Shown in pieces: positions 25,103-32,977 of a stretch of DNA of 64,000 nucleotides. The DNA is from CALRQJ02 sp943370285. Lineage in GTDB: Bacteria > Bacteroidota > Bacteroidia > Chitinophagales > Chitinophagaceae. Numbering within the stretch: the first letter of the stretch is position 1; each line of letters begins with the position of its first letter. The stretch lies in contig CALRQJ020000004.1 of the NCBI GenBank assembly GCA_943370285.1, positions 220,061 to 284,060 of the forward strand, given 5' to 3'. Made by a program: the position numbers and the translations under genes. Below the pieces are notes generated by a model. The model worked only from the letters and a program-made list of their open reading frames with translations, did no database searches and was not told the DNA's origin.

Positions 25103-25762
25103 ATGAATTTTTCTGTTAGCGAAGAGAATTATATTAAGGCCATCTATCATTTACAACAGACAGATGGTAACGTTACTACAAACGAATTAGCTGCTGAATT
25201 ACAAACTAAGCCGGCATCGGTTACTGATATGTTGAAGAAGTTAAAGGCCAAAAAATTACTGAACTATGAAAAGTACCAGGGTTTTAGGTTAAGTGGCGAT
25301 GGCAAGAAAATTGCCTTGAATATTGTTAGAAAGCACCGATTGTGGGAGTTTTTTTTAGTGGAGCATTTGCAATTTGGTTGGGATGAAGTGCATGAAGTGG
25401 CTGAAGAGTTAGAGCACATTACAAGCAAAAAATTGATTGATAAATTGGATGCTTTTTTAGGCTTTCCCAAATTCGATCCGCATGGCGATCCTATACCCGA
25501 CAGTAATGGTAAAATGGCAGCTCAAGTTCAAATTAATTTGATTGACTTAACCATTAATCAATTAGCAGAAGTTACAGCTGTTGGCAGCCAGAGTACCGAT
25601 TTATTAGAATTACTGAAGCATAAAAATTTAGGAATAGGCACCAAGTTGGAAGTTAAAAGAAAATTTGGTTTTGATTACTCGATAGAAGTCAAAATAAAAA
25701 ATCAACAACCATTTACCATCAGTCAACAATTAGCACAGGCATTATTTGTAAAACATTTGTAG
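25103..25762 (+). CDS. DtxR/MntR-family metal-dependent transcriptional regulator
   Basis: The 219-residue protein has an N-terminal winged helix (SEENYIKAIYHLQQ, then TTNELAAELQTKPASVTDMLKKL), a metal-binding dimerisation domain and a C-terminal FeoA/SH3-like part. Metal-site residues are visible in VRKHRLWEFFLVEHL and the EVAEELEHI helix with FPKFDPHGDPIPD. The variant lengths and residues do not tell iron from manganese. A ZIP transporter gene starts 1 bp after the stop, so the regulator probably controls its own metal transporter through the palindrome at 25071-25086. Confidence 0.9.
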   Translation: MNFSVSEENYIKAIYHLQQTDGNVTTNELAAELQTKPASVTDMLKKLKAKKLLNYEKYQGFRLSGDGKKIALNIVRKHRLWEFFLVEHLQFGWDEVHEVAEELEHITSKKLIDKLDAFLGFPKFDPHGDPIPDSNGKMAAQVQINLIDLTINQLAEVTAVGSQSTDLLELLKHKNLGIGTKLEVKRKFGFDYSIEVKIKNQQPFTISQQLAQALFVKHL

Positions 25763-25763
25763 T

Positions 25764-26591
25764 ATGATGAAACAATTGGAAGAATTTTTTACTGGAATAG
25801 GTCCGGTCTATGCCGCCTTAATCGCTACAACCTTTACTTGGTTGGTTACTGCCGTTGGCGCCTCATTGGTTTTCTTTTTTAAAAATATGCACCGTGGTGT
25901 GTTTGATGCCATGTTAGGATTTACGGGTGGTGTGATGGTCGCTGCCAGCTTTTGGAGTTTGCTAAACCCTTCTATAGAAATGAGTGAAAAGTTATATCCT
26001 ACTATGACTTGGATGCCTGCGGCCGTTGGCTTTTTTTTAGGAGCGATGTTCATTTTTTGTTTAGATCGATTTACGCCGCATTTACACATCAATTTTGGTG
26101 TAGATGAAACCGAGGGTATCAAAACTAAATTGCATAAAACCACACTACTTATTCTTGCAATTACATTACATAATATTCCTGAAGGATTGGCTGTAGGTGT
26201 TTTGTTTGGAGCAGCTGCTAATGGGTTAGACGGTGCTACAATACCTGCTGCCATTGCATTAGCAATTGGTATAGGTATTCAAAACTTTCCCGAAGGTATT
26301 GCAGTATCTATGCCCTTGCGAAGACATGGTGTAAGCCGATTAAAAAGTTTTTGGTATGGTCAGCTTTCGGCAATTGTTGAGCCAATTGCCGGTGTGTTGG
26401 GTGCATTAGCTGTCATTTATGTACAGCCTATTTTACCTTTTGCATTAGCTTTTGCTGCAGGTGCTATGATTTATGTTGTAGTTGAAGAAGTGATTCCGGA
26501 AACGCAAAGGGATAAATATACCGATGTTGCTGTATTGGGCTTTATTGGCGGGTTTTTGGTCATGATGATTTTAGATGTTGCGTTAGGTTAG
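25764..26591 (+). CDS. ZIP family divalent metal transporter (ZupT/GufA-like)
   Basis: The 275-residue membrane protein has about eight hydrophobic segments. It carries the two metal-site motifs of the ZIP family: HNIPEGLAVGV in TM4 and NFPEGIAVSMPLRRHG in TM5. The EVIPETQ motif near TM7 is typical of the GufA/ZupT branch. It moves zinc, iron or manganese into the cytoplasm. It is translated immediately after the DtxR-type regulator (1-bp spacing), which points to metal-responsive control of a two-gene operon. Confidence 0.93.
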   Translation: MMKQLEEFFTGIGPVYAALIATTFTWLVTAVGASLVFFFKNMHRGVFDAMLGFTGGVMVAASFWSLLNPSIEMSEKLYPTMTWMPAAVGFFLGAMFIFCLDRFTPHLHINFGVDETEGIKTKLHKTTLLILAITLHNIPEGLAVGVLFGAAANGLDGATIPAAIALAIGIGIQNFPEGIAVSMPLRRHGVSRLKSFWYGQLSAIVEPIAGVLGALAVIYVQPILPFALAFAAGAMIYVVVEEVIPETQRDKYTDVAVLGFIGGFLVMMILDVALG

Positions 26592-26622
26592 TTAAAAATA
26601 TATTTTCAATAAAATTCTTGCT

Positions 26623-27270
26623 ATGGCATTTACTTCTGCATCTTCTCCTTATCGTACCCCATTTAAGGCTAATCGATTATTGCAATTATATGCTATTGTA
26701 TTTTTGATTTGTTGGGTGGTTACTTTTATTAATACGACTAATCTAGCCAATTGGATTACGGAAAATGTACTAACGATAGCGTTTCTGTTGTTGTTGATTG
26801 TAACGCATAAAAAATTCCGCTTCAGCGATTTTAGTTATACCCTCATCTTTATTTATTTGTTGTTACATATTTATGGCGCTGAATATACTTATGCAGAAAA
26901 TCCATTTGGATATTGGTTGAAAGATGCTCTGCATTTACAGCGTAACCACTATGATAGAATTGTGCATTTTAGTTTTGGTTTTATGTTGGCTTACCCAATG
27001 AGAGACTATTTTAAAAATTGGTTTGGTTGGCCGGTTTGGGTGTGTTGGGTTTTGCCTTGTGAAATTACTTTGTCGTTCAGTGGTATGTACGAAGTTATTG
27101 AGTGGGCTGTAGCCGATATATTTTTCCCGGCAGAAGGTGTAGCTTATTTAGGAACACAAGGTGATAATTGGGATGCTCAAAAAGATATGTTGCTAGCCTT
27201 TGGTGGGGCTGTCTTATCTATGTTCTTGATTAGTACAGTCAAGTCATTGATCAAACGTTCAGTGAATTAG
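26623..27270 (+). CDS. DUF2238 inner membrane protein (YjdF type)
   Basis: The 215-residue protein is polytopic and matches the DUF2238/YjdF family. The family pattern includes HIYGAEYTYAENPFGYWL, NHYDRIVHFSFGFMLAYP and the C-terminal AYLGTQGDNWDAQKDMLLA. The conserved acidic, Asn and His residues in the loops suggest a metal or lipid function, but none is established. It lies 31 bp after the ZIP gene, so it may share that transcript. Confidence 0.85.
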   Translation: MAFTSASSPYRTPFKANRLLQLYAIVFLICWVVTFINTTNLANWITENVLTIAFLLLLIVTHKKFRFSDFSYTLIFIYLLLHIYGAEYTYAENPFGYWLKDALHLQRNHYDRIVHFSFGFMLAYPMRDYFKNWFGWPVWVCWVLPCEITLSFSGMYEVIEWAVADIFFPAEGVAYLGTQGDNWDAQKDMLLAFGGAVLSMFLISTVKSLIKRSVN

Positions 27271-27291
27271 TCAATAGGGAGTAGTCAATAG
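27268..27291. repeat. short direct repeat after the DUF2238 gene
   Basis: TAGTCAATAG occurs twice, at 27268-27277 and 27282-27291, with the stop codon of the DUF2238 gene inside the first copy. It is a 14-bp period near-tandem pair. Confidence 0.6.
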
Positions 27292-27319
27292 TGAATGATG
27301 GCTAATACTTTATTCTTTT

Positions 27320-27997
27320 ATGCATCCATATATTAAACGCATACAACAATTATTTGAGCAGCATGCAAATGCATCGGATGCTGTAGGAATGAAAGCATAT
27401 ATGCTGCATCAATTTGAGTTTTATGGTATTAAAACGCCGAAAAGAAGAAAATTAGACAAAGATTTTGCTAAAGCTCATCCCATCGTTCAGCAAACAGAAC
27501 TTTCTGCTATCGTCACTGAATTGTTCAAATTACCCCAAAGAGAGTATCATTATTGTGCGATAGAATTACTTGGTTATCATCACAATATTTGGAACGAAAA
27601 CATCATCGATACCATTGAATTTTGTTTGATAACCAACAGTTGGTGGGATTCTGTTGACCATGTTGCTATTGAATGTTTCCCACGTTATTTTAAATTATTT
27701 CCTCATCAAAAACTATTAATAACAAAACAATGGAATCAGTCATCCAATATTTGGCTACAAAGAAGTAGTATCATGTTTCAACGCACTTTTAAGCAAGCTA
27801 CAGATTCGAAACTGTTAGCTCAATATATTCTTCATCGTACCGATTCAAAAGAATTCTTCGTACAAAAAGCAATTGGGTGGGCTTTGAGAGAATATGCCAA
27901 AACTAATCCTACTTGGGTAAAAGCATTTGTAGAAAAATACCAAAATCGGTTGTCGGCTTTAAGCAGAAGAGAAGCATTAAAACATTTCTGCAAATAA
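27320..27997 (+). CDS. DNA alkylation repair protein (AlkD-like HEAT repeats)
   Basis: The 225-residue protein is all helical and fits the AlkD/DNA alkylation repair family, which excises bulky or cationic alkylated bases with a HEAT-repeat fold. Family features are YMLHQFEFYGIKTPKRRKLDKD, the conserved TNSWWDSVDHVA segment and FVQKAIGWALREYAKTNPTWV near the C-terminus (discontinuous conserved positions). The WWDSVD motif holds the Asp and Trp that contact the damaged base. It is a single gene with no partners. Confidence 0.9.
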   Translation: MHPYIKRIQQLFEQHANASDAVGMKAYMLHQFEFYGIKTPKRRKLDKDFAKAHPIVQQTELSAIVTELFKLPQREYHYCAIELLGYHHNIWNENIIDTIEFCLITNSWWDSVDHVAIECFPRYFKLFPHQKLLITKQWNQSSNIWLQRSSIMFQRTFKQATDSKLLAQYILHRTDSKEFFVQKAIGWALREYAKTNPTWVKAFVEKYQNRLSALSRREALKHFCK

Positions 27998-28058
27998 AAC
28001 GATTATCCGTTAATCATTTGGAGATGAATTTTAAATAATTTACGTAATAGTTTTTTTG

Positions 28059-29042
28059 CTATACTGCTGATAAGGCCACATAATCTTTACTTACCCATTC
28101 TTCGCCTATTCCAATTTTCAACCAGTTGCCATGTTCGGCATAAACAAATACTTCATTGTTTTTTGATAGCTTACGAAGAATGCTAAATGCTGTTCCTGCT
28201 CCACTTCTTACGTTCAAACTATCTGCAGTTACTTTACCTATTTGTACATCAGTTACAAACCTACTGCTTACCCATTCTTGTTTGCCGGCAGCAATTTTAT
28301 ACCATCCATTTTTCTCATTGTAAATTCTTAAAATGGTACCATATGGGACACTGTTAATTACTGCTGAATCTGCTGCTGCACCTTTTCTAATATTCAAATT
28401 ATCTGCTGTTACAAAACCGTATTTTTTGAGTTTATCATTTGCAGTAGGTGTGCTTCCGTTTAAGGCCTGTTCTATCAGTGGAATAAAGTTTGTTGCAGCA
28501 TCTTGCACTTTATTACCGCCGAAAAAATTGGTTCCCGGACATGTTTTATTATTCCTTGCACCATCATTTCTTTTACCTGTACCTAATTCGTACCAGTGAT
28601 GATAAACAACTGTATCTGTTGTTGGAATAATTCCTAATCGCTTACAAAGTGCAGCATTAATTAAAATGATGCTAGCCCTATGTTCGGCAGTCATTACATC
28701 TTTACCGGCATCAAAATTTCCTAAATGTTCAATACAAACACAACCGGTATTAAAACCTTCGATGCAAGCAGGCGTTTTTTCAATACTTCTGCAATAGCCA
28801 ATTGTGCCATCCGGGAAAGTGGTAAAATGCTGTCCAATATCTGCAAAGCCTCTATCCACGATATGACTTCTCCGCATAGCCACCATTCTTTCAAAATGAT
28901 TGGCGCCAGTAAAATGCTGATAACCCGGAACCCAAGTGTGATGATTTTGAATCACTTTGATAGTTCGGGCAATCGAAAGGTTTTTTAACCAACCGTCAAA
29001 TTCAGCAGCGGTCAATAATGTAAAGCCATCTTTCTGTTGCAT
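28059..29042 (-). CDS. N-acetylmuramoyl-L-alanine amidase with two C-terminal SH3 domains
   Basis: Residues about 30-195 form an amidase_2/PGRP-type domain. Zinc ligands are likely the His residues in IQNHHTWVPG and the His-Cys pair at VVYHHWYELG and NKTCPGTNFFGG. Two bacterial SH3 domains follow (about 210-265, TADNLNIRKGAAADS; and 275-327, TADSLNVRSGAGTAF), which would anchor it to peptidoglycan. No signal peptide is visible: the protein begins MQQKDGFTLL, so it is either cytoplasmic or exported by another route. It cleaves the bond between muramic acid and the stem peptide. Confidence 0.86.
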   Translation of the reverse strand: MQQKDGFTLLTAAEFDGWLKNLSIARTIKVIQNHHTWVPGYQHFTGANHFERMVAMRRSHIVDRGFADIGQHFTTFPDGTIGYCRSIEKTPACIEGFNTGCVCIEHLGNFDAGKDVMTAEHRASIILINAALCKRLGIIPTTDTVVYHHWYELGTGKRNDGARNNKTCPGTNFFGGNKVQDAATNFIPLIEQALNGSTPTANDKLKKYGFVTADNLNIRKGAAADSAVINSVPYGTILRIYNEKNGWYKIAAGKQEWVSSRFVTDVQIGKVTADSLNVRSGAGTAFSILRKLSKNNEVFVYAEHGNWLKIGIGEEWVSKDYVALSAV

Positions 29043-29119
29043 ATATTAAATTTGAGAGCAATTTAAAAAATGCTTTTTGATTTTGCAAGTCAATTATCTT
29101 TATACCCAAATTAAGCTGC

Positions 29120-30001
29120 ATGGTAAGTTATAATCCGAAAGATTGGGTAGTAGGTATTTTTATGTTTCATAAGGCTGACACAATAAGAAAATTGTTTTGG
29201 CCAATGGTTGTGGTTGCCTTGTATTGTTGGGGTGTGGCGTTTATAGAAATTGAATACCTGAATTTATCACAGAATAGTCATGTAAAGAATATTCCTATTA
29301 TGCACAGCTTATTAGGCTTTGCCATTTCTATGTTGTTGGTTTTTAGAACCAATACTGCATACGACCGCTGGTGGGAGGGAAGAAAACTTTGGGGTTCGTT
29401 GGTGAATAATAGTCGCAATTTGGCGGTAAAAATCAGTAGTATGTTACCAAATGAAGATACTACTGACAGAGAGTTTTTCAAAGAGATCATCCCCATGTTT
29501 GCATTGCAATTAAAAAATCATTTGCAAGCCGAATCAACAAGATTGGAGTTAGACGAGTCTGCTCATCCTGAGATTCCAAATTTCGATACCTCAAAACATA
29601 TCCCCAATCAAGTTGCTTCATTGATGATGAGTAAAGTGAATGTATTGTACAGCGATAATAAAATCAGCGGCGATCAACTCATTATCTTAAACACTGAATT
29701 ATTGTCATTCTTAGATATTTGTGGTGCTTGTGAACGAATTAAGAATACACCTATACCTTATTCTTACAGCAGTTTTTTAAAGAAGTTTATTTTTATCTAT
29801 GTGTTTACATTGCCATTGGGTTTTGTATTTACCTTAGGTTATATTGCTATTCCAATTGTAGTTTTTATATTTTATGTATTGGCAAGTTTAGAAGTAATTG
29901 CTGAAGAAATTGAAGATCCATTTGGTACAGATACTAATGATTTACCCATGCAAAAAATTGCAGACAATATAAAGAAAAATATTAATGATATTTTGGCTTA
30001 A
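29120..30001 (+). CDS. bestrophin family anion channel
   Basis: The 293-residue protein matches the bacterial bestrophin (UPF0187) family. It has four membrane segments and the signature LLVFRTNTAYDRWWEGRKLWG. Bacterial members form pentameric ion channels. The end of the second half, CERIKNTPIPYSYSSFLKKF, is also conserved. It terminates exactly at base 30001, and the minus-strand SET gene ends at 30002, so the two genes converge with no spacer and no visible terminator. Confidence 0.92.
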   Translation: MVSYNPKDWVVGIFMFHKADTIRKLFWPMVVVALYCWGVAFIEIEYLNLSQNSHVKNIPIMHSLLGFAISMLLVFRTNTAYDRWWEGRKLWGSLVNNSRNLAVKISSMLPNEDTTDREFFKEIIPMFALQLKNHLQAESTRLELDESAHPEIPNFDTSKHIPNQVASLMMSKVNVLYSDNKISGDQLIILNTELLSFLDICGACERIKNTPIPYSYSSFLKKFIFIYVFTLPLGFVFTLGYIAIPIVVFIFYVLASLEVIAEEIEDPFGTDTNDLPMQKIADNIKKNINDILA

Positions 30002-30385
30002 CTAGCTGGCATCAAACCAGATCTTTTTTTCATCGTTGGGCGTAGCATTGTAGTTGATGTACAACTCTTCCTGCTTGCGAATTTTTCGAACGGTCCTAAT
30101 GCTCATGAGGTCATTATCAAAATCCATCAGGTATTCGCAATTGGCATTATAATCATGATTATACATGGAAAGATATCCCATGCCCAACGCTGCTTTTTTC
30201 AAGCTTTTTCCCCATTCAAAAATATAGTTATACAAACCTGTTTTTTCAAGTAGTATTCTTTCTGCTTTACTAAAGACTAAAACAGGTGATATTTCAATAA
30301 TGGTATTAGCGGCGATTGGTTCGTTAGTAAACACACCTCGACCTCCTTTTTTCGATGGCGCAATAAACAAGAATGGCAACATCAT
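30002..30385 (-). CDS. SET domain protein (putative protein-lysine methyltransferase)
   Basis: The 127-residue protein is a minimal SET domain. It begins with the GGRGVFTNEPIAANTIIE region and contains the SAM/lysine-channel motif YNHDYNANCEY (equivalent to NHSCxPN) and ELYINYNA at the C-terminus (equivalent to ELTxDY). Pre- and post-SET zinc modules are absent. The target protein is unknown. Similar small SET proteins are widespread in Bacteroidota. Confidence 0.88.
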   Translation of the reverse strand: MMLPFLFIAPSKKGGRGVFTNEPIAANTIIEISPVLVFSKAERILLEKTGLYNYIFEWGKSLKKAALGMGYLSMYNHDYNANCEYLMDFDNDLMSIRTVRKIRKQEELYINYNATPNDEKKIWFDAS

Positions 30386-30471
30386 AAACAGTACGATTAG
30401 CTACAAAGTAAAGATTTTGAATCGCAAGTTGTAGCTATTCTACTCTAACCATAGTTAATTATCTTGCAGCC

Positions 30472-31863
30472 ATGAACTTGGAAACAGAAGAAATAAGTCT
30501 GCAAGAACAGTTTGAACAACTCATTGTACGAGAAGACAAACTATTGATTAGAGATTTTCTCAATGATCAAAACATCAGCGATGTAGCGGAGTTGATCAAT
30601 GATAATCCCGATTATCAAGCGCAGATTGTTGCTAACATGGCAGTACATCGGGCTGCAATGGTATTCAAGATTCTAGATTTAACTACACAAAAAGACATCA
30701 TCCGTGAACTTCCTCCGGCTAAGACGGCAGAATTATTAAATGATTTACCGGCCGATGATCGTACCGATTTTTTGGAGGAATTGTCAAAAGAAGCCATTAG
30801 AGATTTAATCAAATTATTAGACCCGGAAGAAAGAAAAATTACCCTCTCCTTATTGGGCTATCCCGAAGATAGCGTGGGCCGTTTAATGACGCCGGACTAT
30901 GTGTATGTGTATGAGCACAATAGCGTTGCTGAAGTGTTTGCTACCATTCGCCGTTATGCCAAGAGTAGCGAAACGATTGATGTGATTTATGTGATTAACG
31001 AAAAAGGTGAATTAGTAGATGATATTAGAATTAGAGATGTCATCTTAGCGGCACCAGATAAATTAGTAGCAGAAATTATTGACGGTAGAGTAGTGGCTTT
31101 AAATGTTACTGATGACCAAGAACAAGCCTATCAAATATTTAAAATGAATAACCGGGTGGCCTTGCCCGTTACAGATGATAATAATATTTTATTGGGCATT
31201 GTAACCATAGATGATATCCTTTGGGTAGCAAATGAAGAGTTTAGCGAGGACATGCAAAAAATGGGAGGTACAGAAGCTTTAGATGAGCCTTACCTAGATA
31301 TGCCTTTATTGAAATTGTTTAAGAAACGAGTGACTTGGTTGATTGTACTTTTTATTGGGGAATTACTTACGGCTTCTGTAATGGGTTATTATGAAGAAGA
31401 AATAGCAAGAGCTGTTTTTTTGGTATCATTCATTCCGCTAATTATTAGCAGCGGCGGAAATACCGGCAGTCAGGCAAGTACTTTAATTATTCAGGCAATG
31501 GCAGTAGGAGAGATTACCATTGCAGATTGGTGGCGGGTTATGCGGCGTGAAATCATCAGTGGCTTATTGTTGGGTAGCGTACTCGGCATCATTGGCTTTG
31601 GCAGAGTGATTCTCTGGCAACAATTCTTTCCCGGCGTGTATGGTGAGCATTGGTTTTTAATTGGATGTACCGTTGGTGTGGCTTTATCAGGTGTGGTGTT
31701 GTGGGGCACATTATCAGGTTCTATGTTACCCATGTTATTGAAAAGATTAGGTGCTGACCCGGCAGTATCATCTGCTCCTTTTGTAGCAACTTTGGTAGAT
31801 GTAACCGGTTTGATATTGTATTTCAGCGTAGCTTATTTATTCTTGCAAGGCTTGTTGCTCTAA
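30472..31863 (+). CDS. mgtE: magnesium transporter MgtE
   Basis: The 463-residue protein has the MgtE architecture: an N-terminal helical domain of about 130 residues (LPPAKTAELLNDLPADDRTDFLEEL), two CBS domains (GRLMTPDYVYV and NRVALPVTDDNNILLGIVTIDD), and a C-terminal membrane domain of five segments with the pore motif FIPLIISSGGNTGSQASTL (conserved positions). The cytosolic domains sense Mg2+ and gate the channel. A TTATCTTGCAGCC stretch before the ATG resembles a degenerate -7 box. It is a single-gene unit. Confidence 0.96.
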   Translation: MNLETEEISLQEQFEQLIVREDKLLIRDFLNDQNISDVAELINDNPDYQAQIVANMAVHRAAMVFKILDLTTQKDIIRELPPAKTAELLNDLPADDRTDFLEELSKEAIRDLIKLLDPEERKITLSLLGYPEDSVGRLMTPDYVYVYEHNSVAEVFATIRRYAKSSETIDVIYVINEKGELVDDIRIRDVILAAPDKLVAEIIDGRVVALNVTDDQEQAYQIFKMNNRVALPVTDDNNILLGIVTIDDILWVANEEFSEDMQKMGGTEALDEPYLDMPLLKLFKKRVTWLIVLFIGELLTASVMGYYEEEIARAVFLVSFIPLIISSGGNTGSQASTLIIQAMAVGEITIADWWRVMRREIISGLLLGSVLGIIGFGRVILWQQFFPGVYGEHWFLIGCTVGVALSGVVLWGTLSGSMLPMLLKRLGADPAVSSAPFVATLVDVTGLILYFSVAYLFLQGLLL

Positions 31864-31867
31864 CACA

Positions 31868-32332
31868 TTATATGACAAATGGAATAATCCTTTTCGTTTC
31901 CTTCATGTAAGCTTTATAACCATTAAATTTTTGAGATAGCATTTGTTCTTCCCATCTAAGTTTGATGGCCAACACTATTGTCAATGCAACTTGAATTAGT
32001 AATCTGCTGTAAGTAAATTCTTGAATCACTAAAGCCATACATCCTAGTAATACAGCAGTATACATAGGATGTCTGATTAACCTATATGGGCCATCAGTAA
32101 TCAGCTTAGCGTTAGCAACTGGTTCTGGAAAAATAGTTAATCTACTTTTCATCATAGTAACAATTGCCCAAATAACTATTCCAACAGCCAATACTGTCAA
32201 CGCAATTGCCCAAGTAGAAAAACTAGATGTCGAAGTGTTCAACAGCAATAAAACGATGAAGCTGAATTGCAACACAACTAATACAAAAGACTTTACACTT
32301 GGAAAAGTTTTCATGTGCTTATTTAACTCCAT
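31868..32332 (-). CDS. isoprenylcysteine carboxyl methyltransferase-like membrane protein
   Basis: The 154-residue membrane protein has four hydrophobic segments and the family motif GPYRLIRHPMYTAVLL followed by RWEEQMLSQKFNGYKAYM. These are the SAM-binding features of the ICMT/PEMT-like methyltransferases. Bacterial members methylate lipids or have unknown substrates. It ends 4 bp after the convergent mgtE stop, and thioredoxin lies upstream on the same strand. Confidence 0.85.
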   Translation of the reverse strand: MELNKHMKTFPSVKSFVLVVLQFSFIVLLLLNTSTSSFSTWAIALTVLAVGIVIWAIVTMMKSRLTIFPEPVANAKLITDGPYRLIRHPMYTAVLLGCMALVIQEFTYSRLLIQVALTIVLAIKLRWEEQMLSQKFNGYKAYMKETKRIIPFVI

Positions 32333-32408
32333 TCAATAAATGGTAATGCAAGTATTTCAATGCTGCCATGTGATTTACTTTTAAAAATAGCATGATCAAT
32401 GGTTAACA

Positions 32409-32777
32409 TTACAATTGTGGAGGAACCAATAGTTTTTCCTCAATAGCCTTCTTGAACACATGTTTAGGAAAAGCACCGGCTTCCAAAGAAGGTTCGCCAT
32501 TGGCATCAATAAAAAGTAAACTCGGTATGCTTTGAATGCCAAATACAGCCGATAATTCCTGTTCTACATCAGTGTTTACTTTGAATATAAGCAGCCTGTC
32601 TTGATACTCATCCGAAAGTTCTTCTAGTATCGGCGCAATCATTTTGCAAGGTCCGCACCAATTAGCATAAAAATCAATAATTGCAGGTAAATCGCCTTGG
32701 TATTTCCAATCTGTTACATTGTCGTAATCAAAAATTTGTTCTTTGAAACCTTGGGTGGTAAGCGGTATTGTAGGCAT
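32409..32777 (-). CDS. trxA: thioredoxin
   Basis: The 122-residue protein is a cytoplasmic thioredoxin. The redox motif WCGPCK holds Cys41 and Cys44, the buried Asp lies in IIDFYANW, and the cis-Pro is in IQSIPSLLF. It is slightly longer than E. coli TrxA because of an N-terminal extension. No signal peptide is present. It is followed on the same strand by the methyltransferase-like gene with a 76-bp gap. The symbol is used in the general family sense. Confidence 0.92.
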   Translation of the reverse strand: MPTIPLTTQGFKEQIFDYDNVTDWKYQGDLPAIIDFYANWCGPCKMIAPILEELSDEYQDRLLIFKVNTDVEQELSAVFGIQSIPSLLFIDANGEPSLEAGAFPKHVFKKAIEEKLLVPPQL

Positions 32778-32933
32778 ACATATTTTTTTGTAAAACTAAT
32801 GGAAAGCAACAATGTCCAAAGTGACTTTTGTTACTCAACTTGATGGTTTGTTCATCTTTAAAACATCTATGCTTCTGTTTTTTATTGCTATTCAATATGG
32901 CAAGTACTTTTTGTACAGTTATATAAACAACAA

Positions 32934-32957
32934 AGCCGGACAATTGCCCGGCCTTGC
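32934..32957 (-). terminator. terminator of the zinc metalloprotease gene
   Basis: GCCGG (32937-32941) and CCGGC (32950-32954) pair around a central CAATTG palindrome. On the minus strand TTTGTTGTTT follows. It lies 20 bp beyond the minus-strand stop at 32978. Confidence 0.75.
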
Positions 32958-32977
32958 TATTTTATTTATGCTATTGC

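Noticed and set aside
32728..32943. Small minus-strand frame between thioredoxin and the metalloprotease
   Set aside because: It overlaps the thioredoxin start, has no motif and lies on the terminator of the neighbouring gene.
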